A stretch of 64,000 nt of DNA from CAXXOK01 sp964584315 (GTDB taxonomy: Bacteria > Bacillota > Clostridia > Christensenellales > Aristaeellaceae): NCBI GenBank assembly GCA_964584315.1, contig CAZOZO010000003.1, positions 62,001 through 126,000 on the forward strand. Reading direction: 5' to 3'. Shown one piece after another: positions 8,242 to 15,817 of the stretch. The notes beneath the pieces are model-generated. The model searched no databases. It was not told where the DNA came from and saw only the letters and a list, made by a program, of their open reading frames with translations. The position numbers and the translations under genes are program-made. How positions within the stretch are numbered: the stretch's first letter is position 1; the number at the start of each line of letters is the position of its first letter.

Positions 8242-9761
8242 ACGTCCACCTTGTGGTTGCGATACTCCGTGGGGGTCATATGCTCGATGCGCTTGAAGGC
8301 GTTGTAAAACGAGATGTAGTTGCCGTAGCCCACGGTGCGGGCCACCTCGTCCACCAAAATGCGGGGGTCGGCCAGCATGGTGCGGGCCACGGCCATTTTG
8401 GCGGCCAGCACGTGCTCGTGGAAGGTAACGCCTGTCTCCTTGCGGATGAGGGCAGACAGGTAGTTGGCGCTCACGCACAGTTTTTCCGCCACGTCGCTGA
8501 GCTGCAGGCCCTCGATGGCGTGCAGGCGGATGTATTGCAGCGCCCCGCGCGTCAACAGCGACTGCTGGGCGCTCTCGCGCGCCTCGCGGGCCTCGCGCAG
8601 CGCCGCGCACACATGCGTCAGGCATATGCGCGCATCCTCCGCGTTGCTCACGAACCACGTCTCAAACAGCGCGGCGTGGATCTTCTCATCCAGCGGGGCG
8701 GGAAAGCGCTTGCGCAGCGCCATGGCGTACAGCGTGACCAGCGCGCGCAGGTTGGAGTACTGCTTGCCGCTCTGCTCGGCGATCACCTCGGCGGCCTCGG
8801 CGGCGGAGGCATCGGTCAGGTCCGCGCGCTCCAGCAGGTCGTCGATGCGGCGGTACATGTCGTTCAGGCGCTCGTTGGGGCGGCGCTCCTCCTCATCGGT
8901 ATAGAAGTTGCAGGTGCAGGGGTTTTTGCACAGGGCGATCTCCCACAGGGCCTGCCGCGCCTGATGGTATGCGGGGCGGATGGCGTGGTGCGACTCGCTC
9001 AGCTTGCTAACGCCGATGCGCGTGGGCGTGACCAGCTCGCCCGCCAGCGTCTCGGCCAGCCGATCCGCGTGGATGCGGAAATCCGGGTCGGGGGCGGGCA
9101 GCATCACGAACACGACCACCGCGTCGTAAATGAGCAGGGTAACGGCGTTCACGGCAAGCCGCGCCAGCACCGCGTCGATGCGGTTGAGCATGGCTTGCGT
9201 GTACACGCGCTCGTCCGCCAGTTGCAGCACCATGATATAGTACGCGCCAAAGGCGAGACCCGCGTCCGCGAGGATGTCGCTCACGCCCTGGCCGCGCTGG
9301 CTGTCGTTGGTCAGCAGGCTCAAAAGCTGGGCGCGCCGCCGCAGGGTCTCGGCGGCCAGCAGGGCCACGTCCGCTTCGCGCTTTTCGCGCGTCATGGCGG
9401 CCGCGCGTCGGATGGCGCGCTCCACCTCCTCGTTGTCGATTGGCTTTAAGATGTAGTCGAACACCGCCAGTTTGATGGCGCGGCTCGCGTACTGGAACTG
9501 ATCGTAGCCGGTGATGATGATGACCTTGACATCCGGCAGCGTTTGGCGGATGGCGGAAATCATGTCCAGCCCGTCCTTTTCCGGCATACGGATGTCGGTG
9601 AGCACGATATCCGGCCGGGTGCGCAGGATCAGCTTCTGGCCGCTCTCGCCGTCGCTGGCGGTGCCGACCAGTTCGCAATCCAGCGCGGCCCAGCGGATGG
9701 TTTGCCGCAAGGATTTGACGGTCGCGGGATTATCCTCCACGATAACTGCTTTCAGGGGCAT
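8238..9761 (-). CDS. YesN-type response regulator with AraC-family DNA-binding domain
   Basis: A 507-residue regulator. The N-terminal receiver domain has the phosphoacceptor Asp56 in DIVLTDIRMP, the acidic pocket VED (8-10) and Lys106 in YILKPID. A long central region (about 125-400) of the YesN type follows, then a C-terminal AraC helix-turn-helix pair (about 405-505; LSDVAEKLCVSANYLSALI and VARTVGYGNYISFYNAFKR). It probably activates the importer and sugar genes when phosphorylated by the neighbouring kinase. GAAAGGAG precedes the ATG. Its promoter lies inside the terminator of the permease gene. Confidence 0.93.
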   Translation of the reverse strand: MPLKAVIVEDNPATVKSLRQTIRWAALDCELVGTASDGESGQKLILRTRPDIVLTDIRMPEKDGLDMISAIRQTLPDVKVIIITGYDQFQYASRAIKLAVFDYILKPIDNEEVERAIRRAAAMTREKREADVALLAAETLRRRAQLLSLLTNDSQRGQGVSDILADAGLAFGAYYIMVLQLADERVYTQAMLNRIDAVLARLAVNAVTLLIYDAVVVFVMLPAPDPDFRIHADRLAETLAGELVTPTRIGVSKLSESHHAIRPAYHQARQALWEIALCKNPCTCNFYTDEEERRPNERLNDMYRRIDDLLERADLTDASAAEAAEVIAEQSGKQYSNLRALVTLYAMALRKRFPAPLDEKIHAALFETWFVSNAEDARICLTHVCAALREAREARESAQQSLLTRGALQYIRLHAIEGLQLSDVAEKLCVSANYLSALIRKETGVTFHEHVLAAKMAVARTMLADPRILVDEVARTVGYGNYISFYNAFKRIEHMTPTEYRNHKVDV

Positions 9762-9818
9762 GGCGGCTCCTTTCAGGGGGCGTGACTGCCGTGGGTATCC
9801 TGTTTTTGTATTATCCGC

Positions 9819-9847
9819 ATTATACCAAAAAAGCGGATGTATCTCAA
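9819..9847 (-). promoter_or_regulatory. strong promoter of the yesN-yesM pair
   Basis: Minus strand: TTGAGA (9842-9847), 17-nt spacer, TATAAT (9819-9824) with an extended -10 TGG. The -35 lies in the loop of the upstream gene's terminator and the T-tract forms the spacer. Confidence 0.75.
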
Positions 9848-9855
9848 TCCGCTTT
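9830..9855 (-). terminator. intrinsic terminator of the sugar ABC importer operon
   Basis: On the minus strand a 9-bp stem (AAAGCGGAT against ATCCGCTTT) with an 8-nt loop is followed by a run of six T (plus-strand A run 9826-9831). Confidence 0.75.
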
Positions 9856-9873
9856 GGGAAGGGGCGCCGGAGG

Positions 9874-10767
9874 TCAACCCTTGACCGCGCCGCTCATGAT
9901 GCCGGATACGATGTACTTCTGCGTGCTCAGGTACAGAATGAGGATGGGGATCATCGCCAGCATGAAGAACGCGAACGCGAGGTTCAGCTCCGTCATGTTT
10001 TCGCCGAAGTACATGATCTGCGCCAGCGGCAGCGTGCGGCTGGCATCGCTGCGCAGCAGCACCACGGCCACGCTGTAGTCGTTCCACACGAACAGGGTGT
10101 TCAGCACGATCTGTGTCATGTTCACCGGCGTCATCAGCGGGAAGATGATGGTCCAGAACGTGCGGAATTTGCCGCACCCGTCGATGGCGGCGGCCTCCTC
10201 CATATCGCGGGGCACGGTTTTGACAAAGCCGGTCACGGTCAGCACGCTGATGCTCACCTGAAAGCCGCTGCGCGCGATGATGAAGCCCAGGTTTGTGCTC
10301 GCCAGCCCGGCGTTATGGATGTTCACGTACAGGGGCAGCATGATGCACTGGAACGGCACCAGAATGCCGCTGATGAACAGCGCGTACATGATCTTGTAAA
10401 AGCGGGTGTTGTTGCGTGCCAGCACGAACGCCGCCATCGACGTGGAAAACAGCAGGATGAGCACCGTGGGAATGGTGGTGATGACGCTGTTTTGAAAGCC
10501 GATGCCCACGTACTTGTTTTCGCGGATCACGCGCAGGTAGTTGTCCAGCGAGGGCGCGGCAGGCCAGGCCAGCCGGTTCAGGCTGATGTCGGAATGGCTC
10601 TTGATGGAGTACAGAAGGCTGATATAGAACGGGGTGAGCACCATCAGCACCACGGCGAGCACCACCAGCACCCGAAAGGCGGTGGCGGCAACGCCGCGTA
10701 CGCGGCTTCGCCCCGCGGTTTTGCCAAAGGTCTGGATGGTGGTGGGGCAAGTTGCCTGTTGGGCCAT
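9874..10767 (-). CDS. carbohydrate ABC transporter permease (MalG-like)
   Basis: A 297-residue inner permease subunit with about six membrane helices, the first near residues 29-50. The cytoplasmic EAA loop that contacts the ATPase reads EEAAAIDGCGKFRTFWTIIF (about 190-210). It is last of the binding protein-permease-permease operon, and its ATG touches the preceding TAA (TAATG). No ATPase gene is adjacent, so a shared MsmX/UgpC-type ATPase encoded elsewhere must energise it, the usual arrangement for YesM/YesN-linked importers. Confidence 0.93.
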   Translation of the reverse strand: MAQQATCPTTIQTFGKTAGRSRVRGVAATAFRVLVVLAVVLMVLTPFYISLLYSIKSHSDISLNRLAWPAAPSLDNYLRVIRENKYVGIGFQNSVITTIPTVLILLFSTSMAAFVLARNNTRFYKIMYALFISGILVPFQCIMLPLYVNIHNAGLASTNLGFIIARSGFQVSISVLTVTGFVKTVPRDMEEAAAIDGCGKFRTFWTIIFPLMTPVNMTQIVLNTLFVWNDYSVAVVLLRSDASRTLPLAQIMYFGENMTELNLAFAFFMLAMIPILILYLSTQKYIVSGIMSGAVKG

Positions 10768-11660
10768 TACATCTCCACCTCCCGCCTGCGAAGTACCGTG
10801 GTCACGATATTGGTGAGCAAAACCAGTGTGAGCGTGAGGATGATGGCGCCAGCCTGCCCGATGCCCGCGCGCGAGTTGCCGAAGATGTACTCATACACGA
10901 ACACAGCGGTGGTCTTGGCCGTTTTCATGTTGATGACCATCTGCGAGTAGTCGAAACACCTCAGGCCCCAACTGAGCAGCAGCGTGATGTTGGCGGTAAA
11001 GGCGGGCACGATCATCGGCGCGGTGATGTGGCGGAATTCGTGCCACAGGTTTGCGCCTTCCACCCGCGCGGCTTCGTAATACTCCAGCGGCACGGATTGC
11101 AGCGCCGCGATGTAGATGAGCATGCAGTAGCCCATGTCACGCCAGATGGCGATGAGCGCCAGCCCGTAGATCACCTGCGAGCTGATGCCCAGCGGGCTGG
11201 GCGCGCCGGTCAGGGGGGTCAGGATATCGGTGTAGACATAGCTCCATACCTTGGTGCTGGCCACCAGCGACACCGTGAAGGGCATGAACAGCAGCGTGCG
11301 CATCAGGTTGTTGAAGCGGCCGCTCTTCCACAGCATCAGCGCAAGCATCAGGCCCAGCGCGTTCGCGCCCACGATATACACCCCGGTGAACTGTGCCGTG
11401 TGCAGGAAGCTCTCCTGAAACGAGGTGCTCTTCAAAAGCTTCAGATAGTTCTCCAGGCCTACGAAGTTCCATGTATCGGCGAAGATCGCCTTTTTATCCG
11501 TGAAGGACACGGGGATGCTCTGCAGAAAGGGAATCAGCACCACATACGCGAACAACAGGAACGCAGGCAGCATAAAAAGTAGATTGCCGCCGTGTTCGCG
11601 GATCACATAAGGGGAGAGCGCGCGCCTAGGGCGTTTGCCCGCCGTGGAGGAAAAAGTCAT
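10767..11660 (-). CDS. carbohydrate ABC transporter permease (MalF-like)
   Basis: A 297-residue permease with six predicted helices, the first near residues 28-50 (LLFMLPAFLLFAYVVLIPF). The EAA-type loop is YEAARVEGANLWHEFRHIT. A longer frame continues upstream to 11801, but the ATG at 11660 has AGGAG about 10 nt before it and matches the family N-terminus, so I chose it. It forms the heterodimeric channel with the downstream permease and receives substrate from the binding protein encoded upstream. Confidence 0.92.
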   Translation of the reverse strand: MTFSSTAGKRPRRALSPYVIREHGGNLLFMLPAFLLFAYVVLIPFLQSIPVSFTDKKAIFADTWNFVGLENYLKLLKSTSFQESFLHTAQFTGVYIVGANALGLMLALMLWKSGRFNNLMRTLLFMPFTVSLVASTKVWSYVYTDILTPLTGAPSPLGISSQVIYGLALIAIWRDMGYCMLIYIAALQSVPLEYYEAARVEGANLWHEFRHITAPMIVPAFTANITLLLSWGLRCFDYSQMVINMKTAKTTAVFVYEYIFGNSRAGIGQAGAIILTLTLVLLTNIVTTVLRRREVEM

Positions 11661-11775
11661 GGCGATCAGCTCCTGCCATTTTGTAAGAAAGCGCCGCCCG
11701 CGCGGTTTTGCGCGGGCGACGCGCCATTGTGGGGAGGTTGCCCGCGGCGACGCGCGCCGCGGGCAAAGGGGAAGG

Positions 11776-13041
11776 TCAGTTGAGGGCGATGACCTCGTCA
11801 AACGCCTTCTGGAGGTTTTCCAGGCACTGGTCGATGGTCATGCCGCCGCCGGTCAAAATGCTCTCGGCATAGGCGGTCAGCTCGGTGCGCCACGCGGTGG
11901 TGAAGGCCTTGTTCAGCGGCTTGGTAAAGTCGCCGTAGTGGCTGATGTTGCCGGTGCCTTTGATTTCCGCAAGGGTTTTAACGATGGGCAGCAGATTGTC
12001 GCTGGTCACGCCGGTCAGGAGGGGCATCTGGCTCATCTCGGACCATGCGATGCCTTCGGAGATCCAGTATTCCATGAAGCTGAGCGCGATATCGCTGTTC
12101 TTCGCCTGCGGATTGACCATGAAGGCCTGATCGACCTGCACGTTCAGGCGGGCGGAGCCAGCATCGTCAATGGGCACCACGAAGAAGCCGATTTCGAACG
12201 CGGGGTTCTTCTTGAGCAGGTCGCCGATGCACCAGGTGCCGTCATAACGCATGGCGGCGCCGCCGGCGGCGAACACTTCAAGGCCCATGTCCTGCGTGTT
12301 GCTCATATCATCGGTGCGGGGGGCCACCAGGCGGGCCGTCCAGTTCTGGAGGGCCTCGGCGAAGTAGGGGTAATCGGTAAACTTGGCTTCGCCGGCCATC
12401 AGCTTCTGGAACACATCCTTGTCGCCCGCGGCCAGCGCGCGCGTCCACACGGTGTTGCGCATTTCGATATCGCCGTACACCGCGTCGCCAAAGCTGCGCA
12501 CGTAGGGGTCGATGCCCGCGTCGATCAGCTTCTGCTGCAGGGCGTTCAGCTCGGTCAGCGTGGTGGGCACGGTCAGGCCCTGCTGCTCGAAGATGGTCTT
12601 GTTATAGAAGATGCCCCAGGATTTGAAGTCGATCGGGAAGCCGTAGATCTTGCCGCCCGCGGATACGTCGCCCAGGTCGCCGCTGGGCAGGTTCAGGCCC
12701 TTGATGACCGCGTTGTCGGTCAGGTCCATGACGAAGTCCTCGGTCACCAGATCAGGATACAGGCCCGGGTTGCCCATGATGATGTTGGGCTGGTCACCGG
12801 ACGACAGGGCGGTGGACAGCTGCGGGAAGTAGTCCGTGCCCTGATTGTAATAGATGTTGGTAAAGGTTACGTTGGGGTGCAGCGCCGTGTAGGCGGCCTC
12901 GATGGCCACCAGACCGGCCTGCTTGGTGGCCTGCGCCATGTAGTGGAACACGGTGATGTTCACCGCATCCTCGGCAGCCGCGAAGCTGGCCACGCCCATC
13001 AGCAGCATCAGCGCCAGGAGAATCGACACGATCCGTTTCAT
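11776..13041 (-). CDS. extracellular carbohydrate-binding protein of ABC importer
   Basis: A 421-residue family 1 (MalE-like) solute-binding protein that would deliver an oligosaccharide or monosaccharide to the two permeases encoded downstream. The signal peptide is about residues 1-23 (MKRIVSILLALMLLMGVASF) with a probable signal peptidase I site after an Ala triplet. No lipobox Cys is present, unusual for a binding protein of a Gram-positive-type cell, where a lipid anchor is normal. AGGAGG precedes the ATG. The ligand cannot be read from sequence. Confidence 0.92.
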   Translation of the reverse strand: MKRIVSILLALMLLMGVASFAAAEDAVNITVFHYMAQATKQAGLVAIEAAYTALHPNVTFTNIYYNQGTDYFPQLSTALSSGDQPNIIMGNPGLYPDLVTEDFVMDLTDNAVIKGLNLPSGDLGDVSAGGKIYGFPIDFKSWGIFYNKTIFEQQGLTVPTTLTELNALQQKLIDAGIDPYVRSFGDAVYGDIEMRNTVWTRALAAGDKDVFQKLMAGEAKFTDYPYFAEALQNWTARLVAPRTDDMSNTQDMGLEVFAAGGAAMRYDGTWCIGDLLKKNPAFEIGFFVVPIDDAGSARLNVQVDQAFMVNPQAKNSDIALSFMEYWISEGIAWSEMSQMPLLTGVTSDNLLPIVKTLAEIKGTGNISHYGDFTKPLNKAFTTAWRTELTAYAESILTGGGMTIDQCLENLQKAFDEVIALN

Positions 13042-13412
13042 TCCTCTGTTCCTCCTTTATGTTGGGTACGCCCTTGTGGGTGGTCCATCATTCCGCCCCA
13101 CTTTTGTACTCAGTATACACAGCGTTTTTGGACGGGGGTATATACTCACCTTGTCAATTCATAACAGAATTCATCATATTTGGCGAAAAACAAACCATAT
13201 CGTAATGGGCATGGGGCGCGCGATGAAGAGGCGGAAAGCCTTGGCTTGGCCGGCTTCGCGCACACCAGCGTCGCAATGCGGCCGGGCGGGATGCGGTTTT
13301 GCGTTTGCACCATGATACCACACAACCGCCCGCGCGCCTACCGCCCGCGCAAGGCTTGCGGCCCGCGACGCGCTGTGCTATGCTGCACGGGTAAAGGCAA
13401 GGAGGAAACCCC
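13042..13412. other. 371-nt divergent intergenic region
   Basis: No supported gene. For the minus-strand importer operon a perfect TTGACA (13152-13157) and a TATACT (13112-13117) are visible, but they are 34 nt apart and cannot form one promoter; two related motifs, GTATATAC and GTGTATAC, lie between them and could be regulator sites. The plus-strand promoter at 13356-13384 is better defined. Confidence 0.45.
13356..13384 (+). promoter_or_regulatory. promoter of the PflX-like radical SAM gene
   Basis: TTGCGG (13356-13361), 17-nt spacer, TATGCT (13379-13384) with extended -10 TGC. AAGGAGG follows just before the ATG. Confidence 0.5.
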
Positions 13413-14324
13413 ATGATCTGCAACCTGTGCCCCCGCCGCTGCAATGCCCTGCGCACCGAGACCGAGGGGCAGGGCTTCTGCCGTATGGGCACGCTGCCCG
13501 TGGTGGCCCGCGCCGCGCGCCACATGTGGGAGGAGCCGTGCCTGAGCGGCGATAAAGGCAGCGGCACGGTGTTTTTCTGCGGGTGTCAGCTTGGCTGCGT
13601 GTTCTGCCAGAACGCGCCCATCAGCACGGGCAAAATCGAAGGCCGCGCCATGACGCCGCGCGCGCTCAGCGAGCTGTTCCGCCGGGTGGAGGGCCTGGGC
13701 GTGCACAATATCAACCTGGTAAGCCCTACGCATTTTGCCCCCGCCATTTTCGAGGCGCTGCGCCTGCATAAGCCTGCCATCCCCGTTGTATGGAACAGCG
13801 GCGGGTATGAGAGCGTAGAGATGGTGCGGGCTGCAGAGGGACTGGTGGACGTGTACCTGCCCGATCTCAAGTATTTCAAGCCCGCCACCGGTGCGGAGAT
13901 GGCCTGTGCGCCGGATTACTTTGACGTGGCGATGGATGCCATCAAGGCCATGTGCGCGCAGACGGGTGCCCCCGTGTACGATGCGGCGGGGATGCTCACC
14001 CGAGGCACGCTGGTGCGGCACCTCGTGATGCCCCTGCGTGTGGACGAGACCGAGGCCATTTTGACCGCCGTTGCCACCCGCCTGCCGGAGGGCACGCCCG
14101 TGAGCCTGATGCGCCAATACACGCCCAAGGAAGGGCTGGCCCCCAAGGGGCTCGACCGCCGCGTGACCGCGCGGGAGTACGCCCGTGCGCGGAACAAGAT
14201 GCTTGCCTTGGGCTTAAGCGGCTATGTGCAGGGCGCGGACGCGGCCACCAGCGCCTTTACCCCCGCCTTTATGGACGAGGAGAGCACACGGCTGTTCAAG
14301 GGCTTGCCTGAACAAACAAAATAA
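13413..14324 (+). CDS. PflX-like radical SAM protein (COG1313 family)
   Basis: A 303-residue radical SAM enzyme. The N-terminus has a four-Cys zinc-finger-like region (CNLCPRRC at 3-10 and a further Cys at about 23). The SAM-cluster motif CGCQLGCVFC near residue 56 provides the CxxxCxxC ligands for the [4Fe-4S] cluster, and the following barrel matches pyruvate formate-lyase activase homologues. Such proteins are often called PflA-like, but no glycyl radical enzyme is nearby, so the substrate is unknown. It appears to be a single-gene unit with its own promoter. Confidence 0.85.
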   Translation: MICNLCPRRCNALRTETEGQGFCRMGTLPVVARAARHMWEEPCLSGDKGSGTVFFCGCQLGCVFCQNAPISTGKIEGRAMTPRALSELFRRVEGLGVHNINLVSPTHFAPAIFEALRLHKPAIPVVWNSGGYESVEMVRAAEGLVDVYLPDLKYFKPATGAEMACAPDYFDVAMDAIKAMCAQTGAPVYDAAGMLTRGTLVRHLVMPLRVDETEAILTAVATRLPEGTPVSLMRQYTPKEGLAPKGLDRRVTAREYARARNKMLALGLSGYVQGADAATSAFTPAFMDEESTRLFKGLPEQTK

Positions 14325-14326
14325 AA

Positions 14327-14355
14327 CAGCGGATGGGCATTTTGCCCATCCGCTG
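14327..14355. terminator. terminator between radical SAM gene and mnmE (strong on minus)
   Basis: A perfect 13-bp stem (CAGCGGATGGGCA and its complement) with a 3-nt loop. On the minus strand TTTTATTTTG follows, ideal for mnmE; on the plus strand the T-tract is weak. Confidence 0.85.
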
Positions 14356-14384
14356 TGTATTGAACGGTACAGTGCCCACGCGGG

Positions 14385-15737
14385 CTACTTCCCCACGCAG
14401 AATGTCGAAAAAATCTCGTCCAGAAGCTTGTCATCCACGCTCTCGCCAGTGATGCGTCCCAACAGCCACAGGGCCTCGCGCATGTCCACGGCGGCCATGT
14501 CTAGCGGCAAGCCCTGCTTGAGCGCCGCGCCCGCCTGCGCGAGCTTTTCGGCGGCTTGCCGCGCGGCGGCCATGTGCCGCTTGTGCGTGAGCATCCCCTC
14601 GCGGGGGAGGCGCGCCTGCGCGGCCAGATAATCGCGCACGGCGGCAAGCCCCTGCCCCGTTTTGGCGGAGATGGTCAGTATGGGGCGCAATGCGGTGTGC
14701 GCGGCCACATCCGCCTCGGTCAGGAGGGGAGCCGCGTCGCCCTTGCTGAGCAGCACGGCGCACGGGCAATCCACCGGCTGCCCGAGCAGATCGATGTCCT
14801 CCGCTGCAAGCGGCGCGCCTGCGTCGATCAGCATCAGCGCTGCGTCCGCGCTGGTCAGCGCCCCGCGCGCGCGGGATACGCCGATCCGCTCCACCGCGTC
14901 CGCGCTTTCGCGCAGGCCCGCGGTGTCCAGCAGCTGTATGTTCAGGCCGTTCACGGAAAGGCTGCCCTCCAGCACGTCGCGCGTGGTGCCGGGTATCTCG
15001 GTCACGATGGCGCGCTCCTCGCCCAGCAGCGCATTGAAAAGCGTGCTCTTACCCGCGTTGGGGCGGCCAAACAGCGCCACGCGCAGGCCCTGCTTGAGGA
15101 TGCGCGCGCCCCGCTCGTCCACGGCTTCGATCAGGGTGGCGGCCAATTTGGCAAGGCCCTGCGTGAGCCCGGCCGTTGCCTCGGCCTCGTCGATCTCGTC
15201 CGGGTAGTCGATGTGCGCTTCCACCCCCGCGATCAAGGCGATCAGCGCCTCCTGCGCCTCGCGCAGGAAATGGCTGGCCCCGCCGCCCAGCAGCGCCTGC
15301 TCGGCTTTTAGCGCCGCCTGCGACCGCGCGCCGATCACGCCCATCACGGCCTCGGCCTGCACCAGATCGATGCGCCCGTTCATGAATGCGCGGCGCGTGA
15401 ACTCACCCGCCTCGGCAGGCCGCGCGCCCAGCTGGCACACAAGCCGCAGCGCCACCTCGGCGGCGGCATGCCCGCCGTGGGTGTGCAGTTCGCACACGTC
15501 TTCGCGGGTGTAGGTGGCGGGCGCGCGCATCAGTACGCCCATGGCTTCGTCCACCACCGCACCCGATGCGTCCACGATGTGGCCGTACATCAGGCGGTGG
15601 CTCTCAAAGGGCGGCGTGTGCTTCAGGGGGCGGAACGCGCGCGAAAAAACAGCCTCGGCCATGTCGCCGCTCACTCGGATGACCGCCACGCCCCCGTCGC
15701 CTACGGCGGTGGCGATGCCCGCGATGGTTTCCCGCAT
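14385..15737 (-). CDS. mnmE: tRNA uridine-5-carboxymethylaminomethyl modification GTPase MnmE
   Basis: A 450-residue protein of normal family length. With MnmG it installs the cmnm5 group on U34 of several tRNAs using a folate one-carbon unit. The N-terminal folate-binding domain begins MRETIAGIATAVGDGGVAVI; the inserted G domain has the P-loop GRPNAGKST (about 225), DTAG (about 269) and SKGD in place of the usual NKxD; the C-terminus ends CVGK, the family's catalytic CxGK. It is transcribed alone, divergently from addB; the usual neighbours (jag, mnmG, rsmG) are absent. The altered G4 motif is worth noting but occurs in functional relatives. Confidence 0.97.
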   Translation of the reverse strand: MRETIAGIATAVGDGGVAVIRVSGDMAEAVFSRAFRPLKHTPPFESHRLMYGHIVDASGAVVDEAMGVLMRAPATYTREDVCELHTHGGHAAAEVALRLVCQLGARPAEAGEFTRRAFMNGRIDLVQAEAVMGVIGARSQAALKAEQALLGGGASHFLREAQEALIALIAGVEAHIDYPDEIDEAEATAGLTQGLAKLAATLIEAVDERGARILKQGLRVALFGRPNAGKSTLFNALLGEERAIVTEIPGTTRDVLEGSLSVNGLNIQLLDTAGLRESADAVERIGVSRARGALTSADAALMLIDAGAPLAAEDIDLLGQPVDCPCAVLLSKGDAAPLLTEADVAAHTALRPILTISAKTGQGLAAVRDYLAAQARLPREGMLTHKRHMAAARQAAEKLAQAGAALKQGLPLDMAAVDMREALWLLGRITGESVDDKLLDEIFSTFCVGK

Positions 15738-15817
15738 AGGCGCGCCTCCCCAAATGCCCCAAACTGTGGTATTATCATATCACAAAGGCGAAAAAGGCGC
15801 AAAAGGAGGGGGTCAGG

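Noticed and set aside
6433..8307. A 624-codon plus-strand frame opposite the histidine kinase
   Set aside because: His/Gly-rich shadow of a gene with clear kinase motifs.
13112..13157. A perfect TTGACA as the importer promoter
   Set aside because: The nearest -10-like elements are 9 or 34 nt away, so no valid promoter spacing.
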